Under the pieces are notes generated by a model that was given only the letters and a program-made list of their open reading frames with translations, ran no database searches and had not been told where the DNA came from. This document shows positions 52,442 through 61,421 of a stretch of DNA of 64,000 bases, in pieces. The stretch comes from a virus. The DNA is taken from IMG/VR virus record IMGVR_UViG_3300021075_000003, positions 1 to 64,000 of that record. The stretch is one strand, 5' to 3'. Each line of letters opens with the position of its first letter. The stretch's first letter is position 1. The position numbers were made by a program, and so were the translations under genes.

Positions 52442-52483
52442 GAGTTGGGCGTGGGGAATTTCCCCCGCCCGACTCTTTTTTTA
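52442..52483 (+). terminator. Strong intrinsic terminator
   Basis: GAGT-GGGCG-GGGG pairs with CCCC-CGCCC-ACTC (52442-52456 with 52462-52475) around AATTT, followed by TTTTTTT. Confidence 0.92.
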
Positions 52484-52504
52484 CCCATTGAAGGCCAAAG
52501 GCAT

Positions 52505-53599
52505 ATGTCGATAGCAAAAGATAGTTTCTGGGATAGTGGCGGAGCTGGAGAATCACAGTTAGATCCAGCGCAATACCACGACCCATCCGAGGAGTTACTG
52601 CCACTCAGCCACGCTACAACGGCTGCAGTGTTACCTACTGGATTCGCAGGCGCACGCGGTACAATTATTCGTAGGTCAACGATGGGCGGCGCGCCGCTAG
52701 GATTTGACCCAAACGGTGTTTCTATACGCGTTAACGTAGATCCGGATATTCCGGGGCAGGGTTTTGTAATTGACCCCACGCGCATATCTGAGGCGATGGC
52801 GCTGGCTGTAGTGCAAGAGGAGGGCGTAGGGCAAGCTTCGACTATCGAGGAGTTGCGCTATAGGGCTTCCAATGCAATGCAGCGTTTCGCTATAAATGAG
52901 AAGGTAGCAACTGTACCAGACAGCAGACGGCAGCCAAGACACTCTCCGATAGCCATGCCCGGCGTCTATGTAGTGCCGGAGGCAACCCAGGGTGGCGGAC
53001 AATTAGCTCCGGCACAGAATACAATACAGCCGTATAGCGCACAGGGCATACAGACGAAACCAGCAGCAAAACGAGATCAAATGGCAAAACATTCACAATT
53101 ACAGGGGTTTGCCCCTGACACCCCGCGTAGTAATATCAGTGTACAGCAAGCGCAGCCAGAGGTAGTGCAACAGGCACCGCGACAAGAAACTGTAGTGCAA
53201 CGGCCTGCCTCGCTATTTGCGTCTATGGCCAAGCAGCCCAAGCTTCAAGCTGCGGCGCACAGCAATGGCGATACGGCAGTGCCGCCGACATACAAAGTGA
53301 CTATAGAGGTCAAAGACTCTCCTATCAGCATGGATACCTGGTTTCACGAGGTTATCCGTAACGAGCAGGTGTTGGCGCTTTGCTATGATTTGCGCACTAT
53401 TGGATGCACGCGCACCCGACTACGAACGCAGCAAGAGGACCTAGCCATACACGTGGAAGGCTCGGATTCAATCTACATTTGCACCGATCCTGGCATCACC
53501 TTCAATCACCGAAATGAAGAGATTGCCATATACCTAATTAAGGCAGAGCATCCGGTCCATCCGCAAAATGATGGTCCACAAATGCCCAACTTGCTATAA
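52505..53599 (+). CDS. Unknown protein with Gln/Pro-rich linker
   Basis: 364 aa; the ATG at 52505 follows the terminator and a GAAGGCC site; the longer frame runs through the terminator hairpin. It has an acidic N-terminal region, a disordered Gln/Ala/Pro linker (about 160-265) and a C-terminal beta-rich domain (YKVTIEVKDSPISMDTWF). Placed just upstream of the portal genes, it may be virion-associated; not shown. Confidence 0.6.
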   Translation: MSIAKDSFWDSGGAGESQLDPAQYHDPSEELLPLSHATTAAVLPTGFAGARGTIIRRSTMGGAPLGFDPNGVSIRVNVDPDIPGQGFVIDPTRISEAMALAVVQEEGVGQASTIEELRYRASNAMQRFAINEKVATVPDSRRQPRHSPIAMPGVYVVPEATQGGGQLAPAQNTIQPYSAQGIQTKPAAKRDQMAKHSQLQGFAPDTPRSNISVQQAQPEVVQQAPRQETVVQRPASLFASMAKQPKLQAAAHSNGDTAVPPTYKVTIEVKDSPISMDTWFHEVIRNEQVLALCYDLRTIGCTRTRLRTQQEDLAIHVEGSDSIYICTDPGITFNHRNEEIAIYLIKAEHPVHPQNDGPQMPNLL

Positions 53600-53601
53600 A
53601 A

Positions 53602-53617
53602 TTCATCCTGTGATGAA
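53602..53617. promoter_or_regulatory. Palindrome TTCATC-CTGT-GATGAA, copy 4
   Basis: Fourth copy of the 6-4-6 palindrome, three bases after a stop codon and 26 bases before the gene upstream of the portal. TATAAA immediately precedes it (53595-53600), so it could cover a transcription start. Confidence 0.5.
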
Positions 53618-53642
53618 ATTAGGCATAACTACGGAGGATGCT

Positions 53643-53804
53643 ATGGAGAAAACCGGAGAGATTCGGCCGGGCGTGACGCCCGAGGTTAAGGAGCCCGAGA
53701 AGCGGGCCTGTATAAAGTGTACCTTCAAGATACCATTCAATAAGCAAGTGACACAACTCGAAGACGATGCTGTCAATCGCTTAGTCAAACAGGTCAGCAA
53801 ATAG
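53643..53804 (+). CDS. Unknown small protein before the portal gene
   Basis: 53 aa; CGGAGG six bases before the ATG decides this start, although the frame is open from 53568 and the extra part contains CPTC. It has CIKC and a basic segment. Function unknown. Confidence 0.55.
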   Translation: MEKTGEIRPGVTPEVKEPEKRACIKCTFKIPFNKQVTQLEDDAVNRLVKQVSK

Positions 53805-53811
53805 GTAACTC

Positions 53812-55788
53812 ATGAGCTTCATGGACCCAAATTACTACTCTCCTACGAGTGGTACCCAAGCAGAGCCGTTCCCAGATCCCTTTTGCGATTATGCCTCTAC
53901 AGCGATGCCAACGTCGCTGGAGAACGCATTACGCTGGTGTGAATATATCATGCTGGCTAATGGCGTATATCGCTCCGCTGTTGATCGATTAGTATCCTAC
54001 TTCGTTACTGATGTGGATATTAAAGGAACGGATCGCGAGAGCCGCGACAAGTACATGGACTATCTAAACAACACTATAGGCATCCATGCGCATTTGCGTA
54101 CGGTTGCCTTAGATTATCTCACCTACGGAAACTTCTTTTCGTCGGTGGTTATACCGTTTAGGCGTAGTCTATCTTGTCCCGGCTGCGGCTTTGAGGCTCC
54201 TTTGAAGCAAATCCATGGCAACCAGAAATTCGGGTTTAGCTGGACCGGACATGAGTTCTCTGCCACTTGCCCATTCTGTCAGTATGCTGGCAAGTGGTCG
54301 CATGTGGATCGTCGGGCTGCTGAGGACGACGCTATCGTTATTAAACGATGGAATCCGCATGAGATAGATTTGATCTGGGATCCGTATACCGATCAAGTCA
54401 GTCATATCTGGAAAATACCTCCGCACTATAAGCAGTATCTAGCTAAAGGCACGCTGTTCCACTTGGAGCGCGCGCCTTACGAGGTATTGCAAGCCGTTAA
54501 GAATAACAACCACATTCAGTTCACGAATGACGTTATTTACCACGGCAAAGAACATACGCTGGCCGGCATCCTAAACAAGGGGTGGGGCATATCGCGCATT
54601 CTCACTAACTTCAGACAGGCATGGTACTTACAAGTACTACATCGCTATAACGAAGCAGTGGGTTTGGACTACATTATTCCATTCCGTGTCATCACTCCTA
54701 TGCCCCGACCTGGCGGTGGTGAGGGCGCTGGCATGAGTGATCCGCTGTTCACTACGGACTTTGGCGGTTTCTCGGGTCAAGTTAATTCGATGCTACAAAA
54801 GCGTCGACGTGATCCGACAGCTTGGTTCTCATTGCCATTCCCTGTGCAATACCAAGCGCTAGGTGCCGAGGCTGGGAATATGGCACCGCATGAATTAATG
54901 GATCAGGCACTGGATACATTGCTGAGCGCAGTCGGCGTGCCTGTGGAGTTCTATAAGGGTTCGCTTACCATTCAGGCAGCTCCAGCCGCGTTGCGTCTTA
55001 TGGAGAGCAACTGGAGCCATCTCACCCGCGTGCTAAATAACTACCTCCAATGGCTGGTAGACAAGATTAGCATCGCGCGTAATTGGGATGAGGTTACTGC
55101 AACCTTAGAACGTCCGCAGCACGCCGACGACTTGCAACGCCAGCTGGCAAAGCTCCAGCTTATGATGGGACAACAGATCTCCCAGACAACCGGTCTCAAG
55201 AGCGTTGGCCTTGTCTTCGAGGACGAGCAGAAGCGCATGCAAGAAGAGCAGAAGTTCGTGGCCGAAGAGAGCCAGAGCACGCAAGAAGAGATGCAGATGG
55301 CTGGACTGGGCGAACAGATGGCGCAAGGCCAAGACCCAACACAGGGAGGCGCTCCTGGCGCTGCCCCTGGCGGTGCTCCTGGTGGCGACCCATCCCAAGG
55401 TGGCGCTGCTCCGGCTGGTGGTGCTCCTCAGGGCGACGCATCTTCTGGGCAGGCTGCAACAGCACCTGTAGACCCAGTGCAGGCAGCACTAGCAAACGTG
55501 CCGCCTGAAGGGCAAGCGCAAATGACTCCTCAGGAGTTAAACGATGCGGCAAATACGATCAGTCAGCAAGTGTTTGCGCTACAGCCGCCTGATCGTATCA
55601 AGGCACTGCGACAACTCAAGCAAAAGAATCCCACGATTCATAGCTTGGTTAAGAGTTTACTCGAACAGCTTGACCAGCAAGCGGCATCCAAGGGTAAACA
55701 AATGCAGCAACAGCAAGCGCAGCAGACGCAGAGTCAATCAATGGCTCCGCCTCCTGCGCAGGGTGGCGGGGGCGCGCCGCCGCAGTAA
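53812..55788 (+). CDS. Portal protein
   Basis: 658 aa. Portal proteins form the twelve-subunit ring at the capsid vertex through which the terminase packs DNA. Supporting features: an N-terminal helix-rich domain (NALRWCEYIMLANGVYRSAVDRL), repeated Trp-rich wing-like sequence, a helical stem region (ELMDQALDTLLSAVGVPVEFYKG, typical of phage portals), a long coiled coil after 455 and a Gly/Pro/Gln-rich disordered tail. Unusually, it carries a zinc-ribbon insertion in the wing (CPGC at 122-125, CPFC at 153-156). Its stop TAA overlaps the next ATG. Confidence 0.75.
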   Translation: MSFMDPNYYSPTSGTQAEPFPDPFCDYASTAMPTSLENALRWCEYIMLANGVYRSAVDRLVSYFVTDVDIKGTDRESRDKYMDYLNNTIGIHAHLRTVALDYLTYGNFFSSVVIPFRRSLSCPGCGFEAPLKQIHGNQKFGFSWTGHEFSATCPFCQYAGKWSHVDRRAAEDDAIVIKRWNPHEIDLIWDPYTDQVSHIWKIPPHYKQYLAKGTLFHLERAPYEVLQAVKNNNHIQFTNDVIYHGKEHTLAGILNKGWGISRILTNFRQAWYLQVLHRYNEAVGLDYIIPFRVITPMPRPGGGEGAGMSDPLFTTDFGGFSGQVNSMLQKRRRDPTAWFSLPFPVQYQALGAEAGNMAPHELMDQALDTLLSAVGVPVEFYKGSLTIQAAPAALRLMESNWSHLTRVLNNYLQWLVDKISIARNWDEVTATLERPQHADDLQRQLAKLQLMMGQQISQTTGLKSVGLVFEDEQKRMQEEQKFVAEESQSTQEEMQMAGLGEQMAQGQDPTQGGAPGAAPGGAPGGDPSQGGAAPAGGAPQGDASSGQAATAPVDPVQAALANVPPEGQAQMTPQELNDAANTISQQVFALQPPDRIKALRQLKQKNPTIHSLVKSLLEQLDQQAASKGKQMQQQQAQQTQSQSMAPPPAQGGGGAPPQ

Positions 55789-56834
55789 TGACAGAACGTG
55801 TAGCAATAGTCACGCGTTACATGCAACGTGAAATCTGCCATGCTGCGCTGCAGCTGGCAGATTCCGCTACGCGCTACGGACTGCCAGTGCGGTTAATAGG
55901 GCGGAACGACTGTAATAACAACGTGTCGCACTGGGATCGTCATGTAATACCAGAGCGCTTCACTAACGTGGGCAGCTGGATGCAAGGGTGCAGTTCTGTC
56001 ATCTGGACCCAGGTGCCTTCTATGTTTGAGCTGGGCTATGCCAAAGAGCATGGCATAGCCACAGCGCTGTTAGTGAACTGGGAAGAGTTACAACCAGTAC
56101 ATGAAGGTATATTGCGCGAACTGGACAAGATTATTGTTCCATATAAATGCACTCAAGCCGCACTGGCTAGCCACTGCTATCTCAAGCATGTGAAAGTGTG
56201 CTATCTGCCCTGGGTAACCAGGGCTCCGCTGTGTAAGCCAAACTTACTGCGCAAGGGACTAGTCGTACATTTCCCACTGTACGACTCACAACCGGCCAGA
56301 GCGGATCAGCACGTGTTTAAGCTGATGTCTAGCATACTGAGCGAATTCCCTGCCGCGATTGTGAGTGTTGCTTGCGGCCATAAGTGGTCCCGCTCGTCTA
56401 GGGCATTGCTCAAACAATTGAAGAAAGACTATAATAACCGACTTGTGACATATGCTGCGCCCGGCGCATATGAACGGCTAGAGCTATTCGCTAAAGCCGA
56501 TCTAACTGTATGGGCGCCACGCTTTGAAAGCTTTGCGCTTATTGGACTTATGTCACTGGCAATGAGCACACCAGTCATTTCGTGGGATATCCGGCCGCAG
56601 ACCGAATACCTGCAAGGATGGAAGAATTCAGTACTGGTGCCGTGCGAGACGAATAGTAATTGGCTAGACATACCAGAAGTAGTAGGGGGTTACGCGCGAT
56701 TCGAGGAGCTGTTGCTTTCCACGTTGCATGATCGCGCATTACTGGCCAAACTAAAGTGTTCCGCTTCCAATGGATTAGACGCCAGGCGCAAACAGTTTGA
56801 TGCTGCCTGGTCTGACTTTATTAAGAAAGACTAA
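55788..56834 (+). CDS. GT-B-fold glycosyltransferase
   Basis: 348 aa. The C-terminal half has LTVWAPRFESFALIGLMSLA and then STPVISWDI, the pattern of family GT4 enzymes in which a Glu in the ExFG-like motif contacts the sugar nucleotide. The N-terminal half forms the acceptor-side Rossmann-like domain. It would transfer a sugar to an unknown acceptor such as virion protein, DNA or host glycan. It follows the portal without a gap. Confidence 0.65.
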   Translation: MTERVAIVTRYMQREICHAALQLADSATRYGLPVRLIGRNDCNNNVSHWDRHVIPERFTNVGSWMQGCSSVIWTQVPSMFELGYAKEHGIATALLVNWEELQPVHEGILRELDKIIVPYKCTQAALASHCYLKHVKVCYLPWVTRAPLCKPNLLRKGLVVHFPLYDSQPARADQHVFKLMSSILSEFPAAIVSVACGHKWSRSSRALLKQLKKDYNNRLVTYAAPGAYERLELFAKADLTVWAPRFESFALIGLMSLAMSTPVISWDIRPQTEYLQGWKNSVLVPCETNSNWLDIPEVVGGYARFEELLLSTLHDRALLAKLKCSASNGLDARRKQFDAAWSDFIKKD

Positions 56835-56835
56835 A

Positions 56836-57186
56836 TTGACAGTACCAAGCCAAATAGAGTGGCGCGAGCGCATCCGTAAAATGCGTAGCGAAGGCGTAAT
56901 TCTTACACACGTACCTGTACAACAGCTGATGCCAGCAGTACGGCCGATACCTAATACTAGGCCATTTGTGCCTACGCCTGGGTTAGCGCCTATCAAGCTA
57001 GCGCCGCCTCCGCAGCAAGCAGAGGTAATCAAGCCTAGGGAGCAACTGCTTCCGCCAAACGTACAGGAAACTTCCGTAGCGCCAATACAGGCGTACGTTG
57101 AAGCCCAAGCTAAAGCAATCCCGCCAGCGCCAATACCAGCGCCTACGGTGACGCCAGCTAAAGTTCGCGCAAAGCGAACTATCTAG
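56836..57186 (+). CDS. Unknown proline-rich protein
   Basis: 116 aa from a TTG one base after the previous stop; earlier in-frame starts are shadows. After a basic helix (EWRERIRKMRSEGV) it is nearly all Pro/Ala/Val/Gln (PAPIPAPTVTPAKVRAKR), probably disordered. A linker or tail role is likely; no family recognised. Confidence 0.5.
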   Translation: MTVPSQIEWRERIRKMRSEGVILTHVPVQQLMPAVRPIPNTRPFVPTPGLAPIKLAPPPQQAEVIKPREQLLPPNVQETSVAPIQAYVEAQAKAIPPAPIPAPTVTPAKVRAKRTI

Positions 57187-57234
57187 TTAGCATACAATCA
57201 GACTAAGAAACTAGAGCAATAGGAGTTCACACAC

Positions 57235-57702
57235 GTGAACGATGTAACAGAATTATTGTCGTTGCTGGTAAGCCAGTATCAGACGAAGCAATTCAGGGTA
57301 GATGGCGCGCAGGAACAATCCGTACCAGCGCCGCTAGATCAGCTTGATGCTGAGTTTACTTCAGGTCGTTCTCCGGCCACGCAGGAAGAGCGCAGCGAGC
57401 AGCTTGCCGCGCGACGAGGCATAGAGCACTTTGTAGCATTCTGCCGCCAGTTCCTAAAGGAGCATCCGCCTGAGACGCACATCATGCTTGCGCAAGGGTT
57501 CGGGGTGCGCTTGACAGGTGGCTACGATGTAAGCCTTACTCCAACTCAGTACGAGTCACTTGGCGGTCAGCTTGAAGATGCTCCGTCGTATGCGGTGACT
57601 GTGGGTATGGGGCATCCGGCAATGCGCGGAGTAGAGTCTAGCCCAAGCTATGCAGTTACAGGAGAGCAGGCGCACCCCGGCTTGCGCGGACCCGGTGCCT
57701 GA
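57235..57702 (+). CDS. Unknown protein with C-terminal 20-residue repeat
   Basis: 155 aa from GTG with ATAGGAGTTC upstream. Helical N-terminal 95 residues; then APSYAVTVGMGHPAMRG and SPSYAVTGEQAHPGLRG form two tandem copies of a repeat. Such repeats often mediate binding. Function unknown. Confidence 0.55.
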   Translation: MNDVTELLSLLVSQYQTKQFRVDGAQEQSVPAPLDQLDAEFTSGRSPATQEERSEQLAARRGIEHFVAFCRQFLKEHPPETHIMLAQGFGVRLTGGYDVSLTPTQYESLGGQLEDAPSYAVTVGMGHPAMRGVESSPSYAVTGEQAHPGLRGPGA

Positions 57703-57730
57703 AGACAGACTTAGTATGCGGCATTATAAT
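57702..57730 (+). promoter_or_regulatory. Sigma70-type promoter
   Basis: AAGACA (57702-57707), 17 bases, TATAAT (57725-57730), then about 35 bases to the gene at 57766. Confidence 0.5.
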
Positions 57731-57765
57731 ACGAAGTATAGTCATTTAATCAACACGGGGCAAAA

Positions 57766-58224
57766 ATGAAAACTATACCGATGGATGACATCAATATTGG
57801 CCAGGCCGTTACAATTCTTCACGGCCCTTACGAGACGGTAATGATGCCGCCCATGATGTTAAATGGCGAAGACCCGCCTACCATAGATACGGCTACGCCT
57901 GGCCGTGTATTCATTATCGAGGCTGTCGATATGAATACAAAACTGATCATGCTTAAAGCTCTGGATGGCGGCGGACCGCCACAACAGAAGATGCAGCAGG
58001 TCGGCTCACTGATGGCGCTGTTCCCGGAACAATCAAAGCCGGATACCTACATTTACGAGCTCAATAAAATCGAGCTTGCCGTAGTCAGCCCGGAATGGCT
58101 GAAAGCCTACACGCGCAACTTCTGCGCACACAAGAGAGGTACCACTGAGCTACGAGAGAGGCCGCGTAAGCCACGACCCGCCATTGCGGATGAAATGGCA
58201 ATTAGAGACAGGCCAGCTAGTTAA
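57766..58224 (+). CDS. Unknown protein
   Basis: 152 aa; ACGGGGCAAAA before the ATG. Beta-rich with Met-rich loops (VMMPPMMLNGED), then a basic tail (RERPRKPRP). Own promoter upstream. Not recognised. Confidence 0.55.
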   Translation: MKTIPMDDINIGQAVTILHGPYETVMMPPMMLNGEDPPTIDTATPGRVFIIEAVDMNTKLIMLKALDGGGPPQQKMQQVGSLMALFPEQSKPDTYIYELNKIELAVVSPEWLKAYTRNFCAHKRGTTELRERPRKPRPAIADEMAIRDRPAS

Positions 58225-58360
58225 GGTAGATCTGGCAAGCGACCAATGCTATAGGTTGCGCACAGGGGATAGCGTAACAACGCCTGAAGGACGCGCTAGA
58301 ATCAAAGAGATTTTCTGGCACACGCAAACAAGCGCCACATCGGTGCTGCAGCTAACATAG
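58190..58360 (+). CDS. Unknown small protein
   Basis: 56 aa in a different frame, overlapping the previous gene by 35 bases. The sequence (GQLVKVDLASDQCYRL, GDSVTTPEGRARIKEIFW) reads like a small beta-barrel. Ribosome site poor; a TTG six bases earlier is an alternative start. It is followed by a terminator. Confidence 0.45.
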   Translation: MKWQLETGQLVKVDLASDQCYRLRTGDSVTTPEGRARIKEIFWHTQTSATSVLQLT

Positions 58361-58381
58361 CTAATACAAAACAATACATAA

Positions 58382-58416
58382 GCCCGTCAGCTAACAACTG
58401 ACGGGCTTTTCTTTTG
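58382..58416 (+). terminator. Intrinsic terminator
   Basis: GCCCGTCAG (58382-58390) pairs with CTGACGGGC (58398-58406), followed by TTTTCTTTT. Confidence 0.9.
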
Positions 58417-58424
58417 GAGTGACA

Positions 58425-59339
58425 ATGTTACAAGACCTATTGTTAGGGCACCTACTAGGCAATCGAGATCCGCGCACCCTAGTTGAGTTAGCGCATCTAC
58501 AGCTTAAGTCTGGTAGGCTTGCGCTAGCGAACTCGCCAGAGTTAATGGCTACGGCTGCAAAGCTGTGTAAGGAGCGCGCAAAGCTATACGAGGCTAGCTC
58601 GACGCTGGAAGACTTGAAGGCGCAATACGACTTCAATAGTCATATTGGGCGCTTAGCGTTTGCAGCAGCCTGTCTGCCAGAGCATTTGCGGAGCACCGTG
58701 CTGCACGACGTATTCAAGACATTGTGTGTATGGATAGGTAAATCAGGTGAGTGGGCTGAGACTACGCCTGGTAGTATGCTTCGAGCTAGCAAGGAGCGGC
58801 TGCGCTGCATGGATACATCTGCCGCGGTATTGCAGCAAGTGAAAGACGTCCTGTGTCCTGCAGTAGACAGTAACGCAACACTCGACGAGTTTGCGGATGC
58901 GCTTCATGACTACCTGGCAGAGATGTTTGATAAGGCAGATGTAGAGCTAGCGAAGATGGAGAAGTGTACCGAGGATCTAAACGACGATGGGTTGTTGGAT
59001 CGGCTAGCTGCTGCCATGCCTGATGATGAAGAGGAAGACTCGGAGACAGATGTGGTTGATAACTGGGCATCTGCGCATCCGCTAGCTGGCAAGCGTTGCT
59101 ACCTGCGTGACGATGTAAGGCATCCGCATCGTCAGATAAGTAGTATACCAGTGGATGTTATCGACTGGGATGTTAGAGCTAATCCGCAGCCAGAGGAGCT
59201 CTACGAATTCAATATGCGGCAGGACATATACAACCTACCGCAGGACGGAAAGTACGTGATGGTCAAAGCAGTAGCGCACGAGTACGGTGAGGACCGACTC
59301 ATCGTACATGAGACTGAGATAGAAGCTGACACCCATTAA
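58425..59339 (+). CDS. Unknown helical protein with acidic linker
   Basis: 304 aa; TTTTGGAGTGACA places the start at 58425. A helical N-terminal domain (about 1-185) is joined by an acidic linker (PDDEEEDSETDVVD) to a beta-like C-terminal domain. Not recognised. First gene after a terminator. Confidence 0.6.
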   Translation: MLQDLLLGHLLGNRDPRTLVELAHLQLKSGRLALANSPELMATAAKLCKERAKLYEASSTLEDLKAQYDFNSHIGRLAFAAACLPEHLRSTVLHDVFKTLCVWIGKSGEWAETTPGSMLRASKERLRCMDTSAAVLQQVKDVLCPAVDSNATLDEFADALHDYLAEMFDKADVELAKMEKCTEDLNDDGLLDRLAAAMPDDEEEDSETDVVDNWASAHPLAGKRCYLRDDVRHPHRQISSIPVDVIDWDVRANPQPEELYEFNMRQDIYNLPQDGKYVMVKAVAHEYGEDRLIVHETEIEADTH

Positions 59340-59395
59340 GCGGAGTGGATGTCAGATATAACTTTTCCGCTGTAACCTGTAAGGGAGTACCTAAG

Positions 59396-59593
59396 GTGGA
59401 CGATAACAAGATGTTGCCTGTGGTGCAGGAGCACTACGCAAAACTCAGGATTGCCATTGAGGCAGCGCTAGGGCCGAAGAAAGAATCTTCGGATTCGGCA
59501 GCAACAGATGCCCAAAAGGAAGACGACATCTGGGCTGCGCATTTCAAGATGGACCTAGGTGGCTATAGGTGTCCACCCAAGCCACGATTGTAA
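59396..59593 (+). CDS. Unknown small protein before the giant RNA
   Basis: 65 aa from the GTG at 59396, which has AAGGGAG eight bases upstream; the frame is open back to 59345, but that start has no ribosome site. Acidic with a Lys-rich loop and a C-terminal GGYRCPPKP. A terminator follows at once. Confidence 0.5.
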   Translation: MDDNKMLPVVQEHYAKLRIAIEAALGPKKESSDSAATDAQKEDDIWAAHFKMDLGGYRCPPKPRL

Positions 59594-59601
59594 ACACTCG
59601 T

Positions 59602-59637
59602 AGGATGACTGGCTTCGGCCAGTCATCCTGCATCTTT
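59602..59637 (+). terminator. Perfect 12-bp terminator with TTCG loop
   Basis: AGGATGACTGGC (59602-59613) and GCCAGTCATCCT (59618-59629) close a TTCG tetraloop; GCATCTTTTT follows. It separates the protein genes from the RNA locus. Confidence 0.95.
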
Positions 59638-59736
59638 TTGTTAGCTATCAGCTTTAGATTTTGTAATTGATATGAAAATCTAGGGTATGGTTTATACCCC
59701 TAAAACACGTTAACAACGGACATAAACGCGGCAGTA

Positions 59737-59742
59737 TATAAT
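59737..59742 (+). promoter_or_regulatory. -10 box for the giant RNA
   Basis: A perfect TATAAT. The -35 is not clear: TTAACA at 59710 is 21 bases away, and TTGATA at 59667 would belong to a different start. Two small hairpins (59656-59681 and 59683-59699) precede it. The RNA would begin near 59748. Confidence 0.45.
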
Positions 59743-59747
59743 GATGG

Positions 59748-61397
59748 AGATCATAGTACTCTGGGTCTGCAGCCCAGACGAGGTGGTCTTCAAGACGAAG
59801 CGTGAAGGCTTCTAAGGCGCCCGGTCAACAAGGTTTGACTGGACGGTCTCTCTACATCAAGTGATGTCTGAGAGCGGAACAACCCTACGACCCTAACTAC
59901 AGTCGACTGTAGCGGGAAGTTTGGGCCCCAGCCTATAGGACAGTCACTCGGAAGGGTGGGCATGTCTTGGGTAGTAGGAACTTCACAATTCGTTCAGGGG
60001 TGAACTCAGGAGTCGCGTCCTGTCAAGTCACCCCGTCAGTACAGACTAGTCACCTGTACTGACAAACGGTTGCGATAATTGGCCTACTCTGATGGAGTAG
60101 CGATTATCGTAATCGTGGCGGAGTTAGAGGCGTAAGCTACCTCTAACCGAGCCGAAGGCGCTAGCTATACGACAACCCGTAGGCTTAAACGGGAAGTCGC
60201 TCACTTGACGTAGCACTTGGGTTTCTGCCCCAGGAGGTGCGTCCCAACAACTACCTTTGACTGCCTCTACTGTGCAGCAAAGGCGCCTTAGTTGTGGAGT
60301 CGGTGAGTAGTTATAGCTAGTGCCGAGGAGTGGCTGTGGTCTTCAACAGTACCTGCGTTGCGGGTAGTGTGACGAAGATGGCACAGTTACTTCAGCGATG
60401 TGGTTATAGGGAGGTGCATATACGGCACACCTATAATCCGGTGGTTCAAGAGAACTGCCCGGGTTAGCCAGTGGACGACAATCACTGGTAAGTCTATGGT
60501 CGAACATTCCTCCGACCATAGCGCGCGAGAAGAGCCGATCAGCGCGCTCGCGTTCCCGAATGTCCCTAGCACAGGGAAAGCCGTGACGGCGACAGTCCTC
60601 CACCGGGACAGAAAAGAAAGGGTCCTCTCAAAACAATGAGGGGAGGTGTCGCATGTAACGGACAAAGCCAATATCTACGTTTCGATACGTAGATGGGTGT
60701 TGGCATAGTGCAAAAAACCAGAGGGCGTGTATTAGCCCAATGGCTAAGTTGAGCGCATATGGCATGTGCTCGCTTAGATAAGTACACCGGCGTTTCTCTC
60801 GCCGAAATCCCGAGACAGCAACATAGACAGCCTCGCTGTGTGTTGCTAGTGGGAAGCTTGAAGCTTCTGCCGAGGCAAAAAAGTCGCGTAGCTAAGGCTG
60901 CGTGTGCACGCTCAGTATTTGCAGGCATGCAAGTGCTGAGCGTGTACGGAGGCCGCTGTATCGCTCGTACAGTGGGAGTACATCACACTCGAGGGTGTGG
61001 TGTATTCATAGTAGAGCTTTATAAGGCAGGTTGTCAGATCAGCAGGACATGCCCGAACTATCGGCATCCTCAGATCGCACATGGACAACCTGTCTTACAA
61101 AGCTCTACTGAGTACATGCGTGGTCCGGTCGTCCACGCGTGTCAATGGGACCCGCCAACTGTTTGCCTAGCAGTTGGTGTACCATCGATAGGCCTGAAGA
61201 CTCCAGTAGGAGTCATATACCATGTGGAAGGTATACGTTGCAGCGCCGACTACGTTAGTGGCGGCAGGGGCGATTCTGTATGATCGCCCGACTATCAGGC
61301 GCAGTGAGCTGCGCCACCTCATCATTTCCCCCCTAAAGTTTATCGCCATCTTACGAATGGCGCATAAGCTTTAGTGGGGGCGTCTTTGATTTTTTTC
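59748..61397 (+). ncRNA. Giant ornate structured RNA (GOLLD/ROOL-like in style)
   Basis: About 1.65 kb without a credible gene between a promoter-like TATAAT and a 22-bp terminator. Strong helices include 59897-59902/59907-59912, 59997-60003/60028-60034, 60035-60044/60054-60063 (10 bp), 60072-60079/60103-60110, 60123-60130/60140-60147, 60248-60264/60274-60294, 60402-60410/60430-60439, 60494-60502/60513-60521, 60673-60680/60687-60694, 60817-60823/60841-60847, 60907-60915/60936-60944, 60979-60988/60995-61004 and 61298-61304/61309-61315. Long-range pairs are 60157-60170/60310-60324 (14 bp) and 61011-61020/61099-61108 enclosing 61027-61035/61084-61092. Giant RNAs such as GOLLD and ROOL occur in phages beside tRNAs; I cannot test identity with either. 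It may also be several RNAs. Confidence 0.85.
61328..61397 (+). terminator. Long terminator ending the giant RNA
   Basis: CCCCC-CTAAAG-TTTAT-CGCCAT (61328-61349) pairs with ATGGCG-ATAAG-CTTTAG-GGGGG (61357-61380) with two single-base bulges, about 22 bp. TTTGATTTTTTT follows after CGTC. Confidence 0.92.
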
Positions 61398-61421
61398 TTA
61401 ACTATTGAAGGAGAATGAATA

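Noticed and set aside
60400-60639. 79-codon frame on + and similar frames on - in the same region
   Set aside because: Open on both strands because of inverted repeats; no ribosome site.
60759-61283. 174-codon open frame inside the structured RNA region
   Set aside because: No ribosome site; it runs through many perfect hairpins; composition is not protein-like (scattered Cys and Arg). Best explained as chance openness in the RNA locus.
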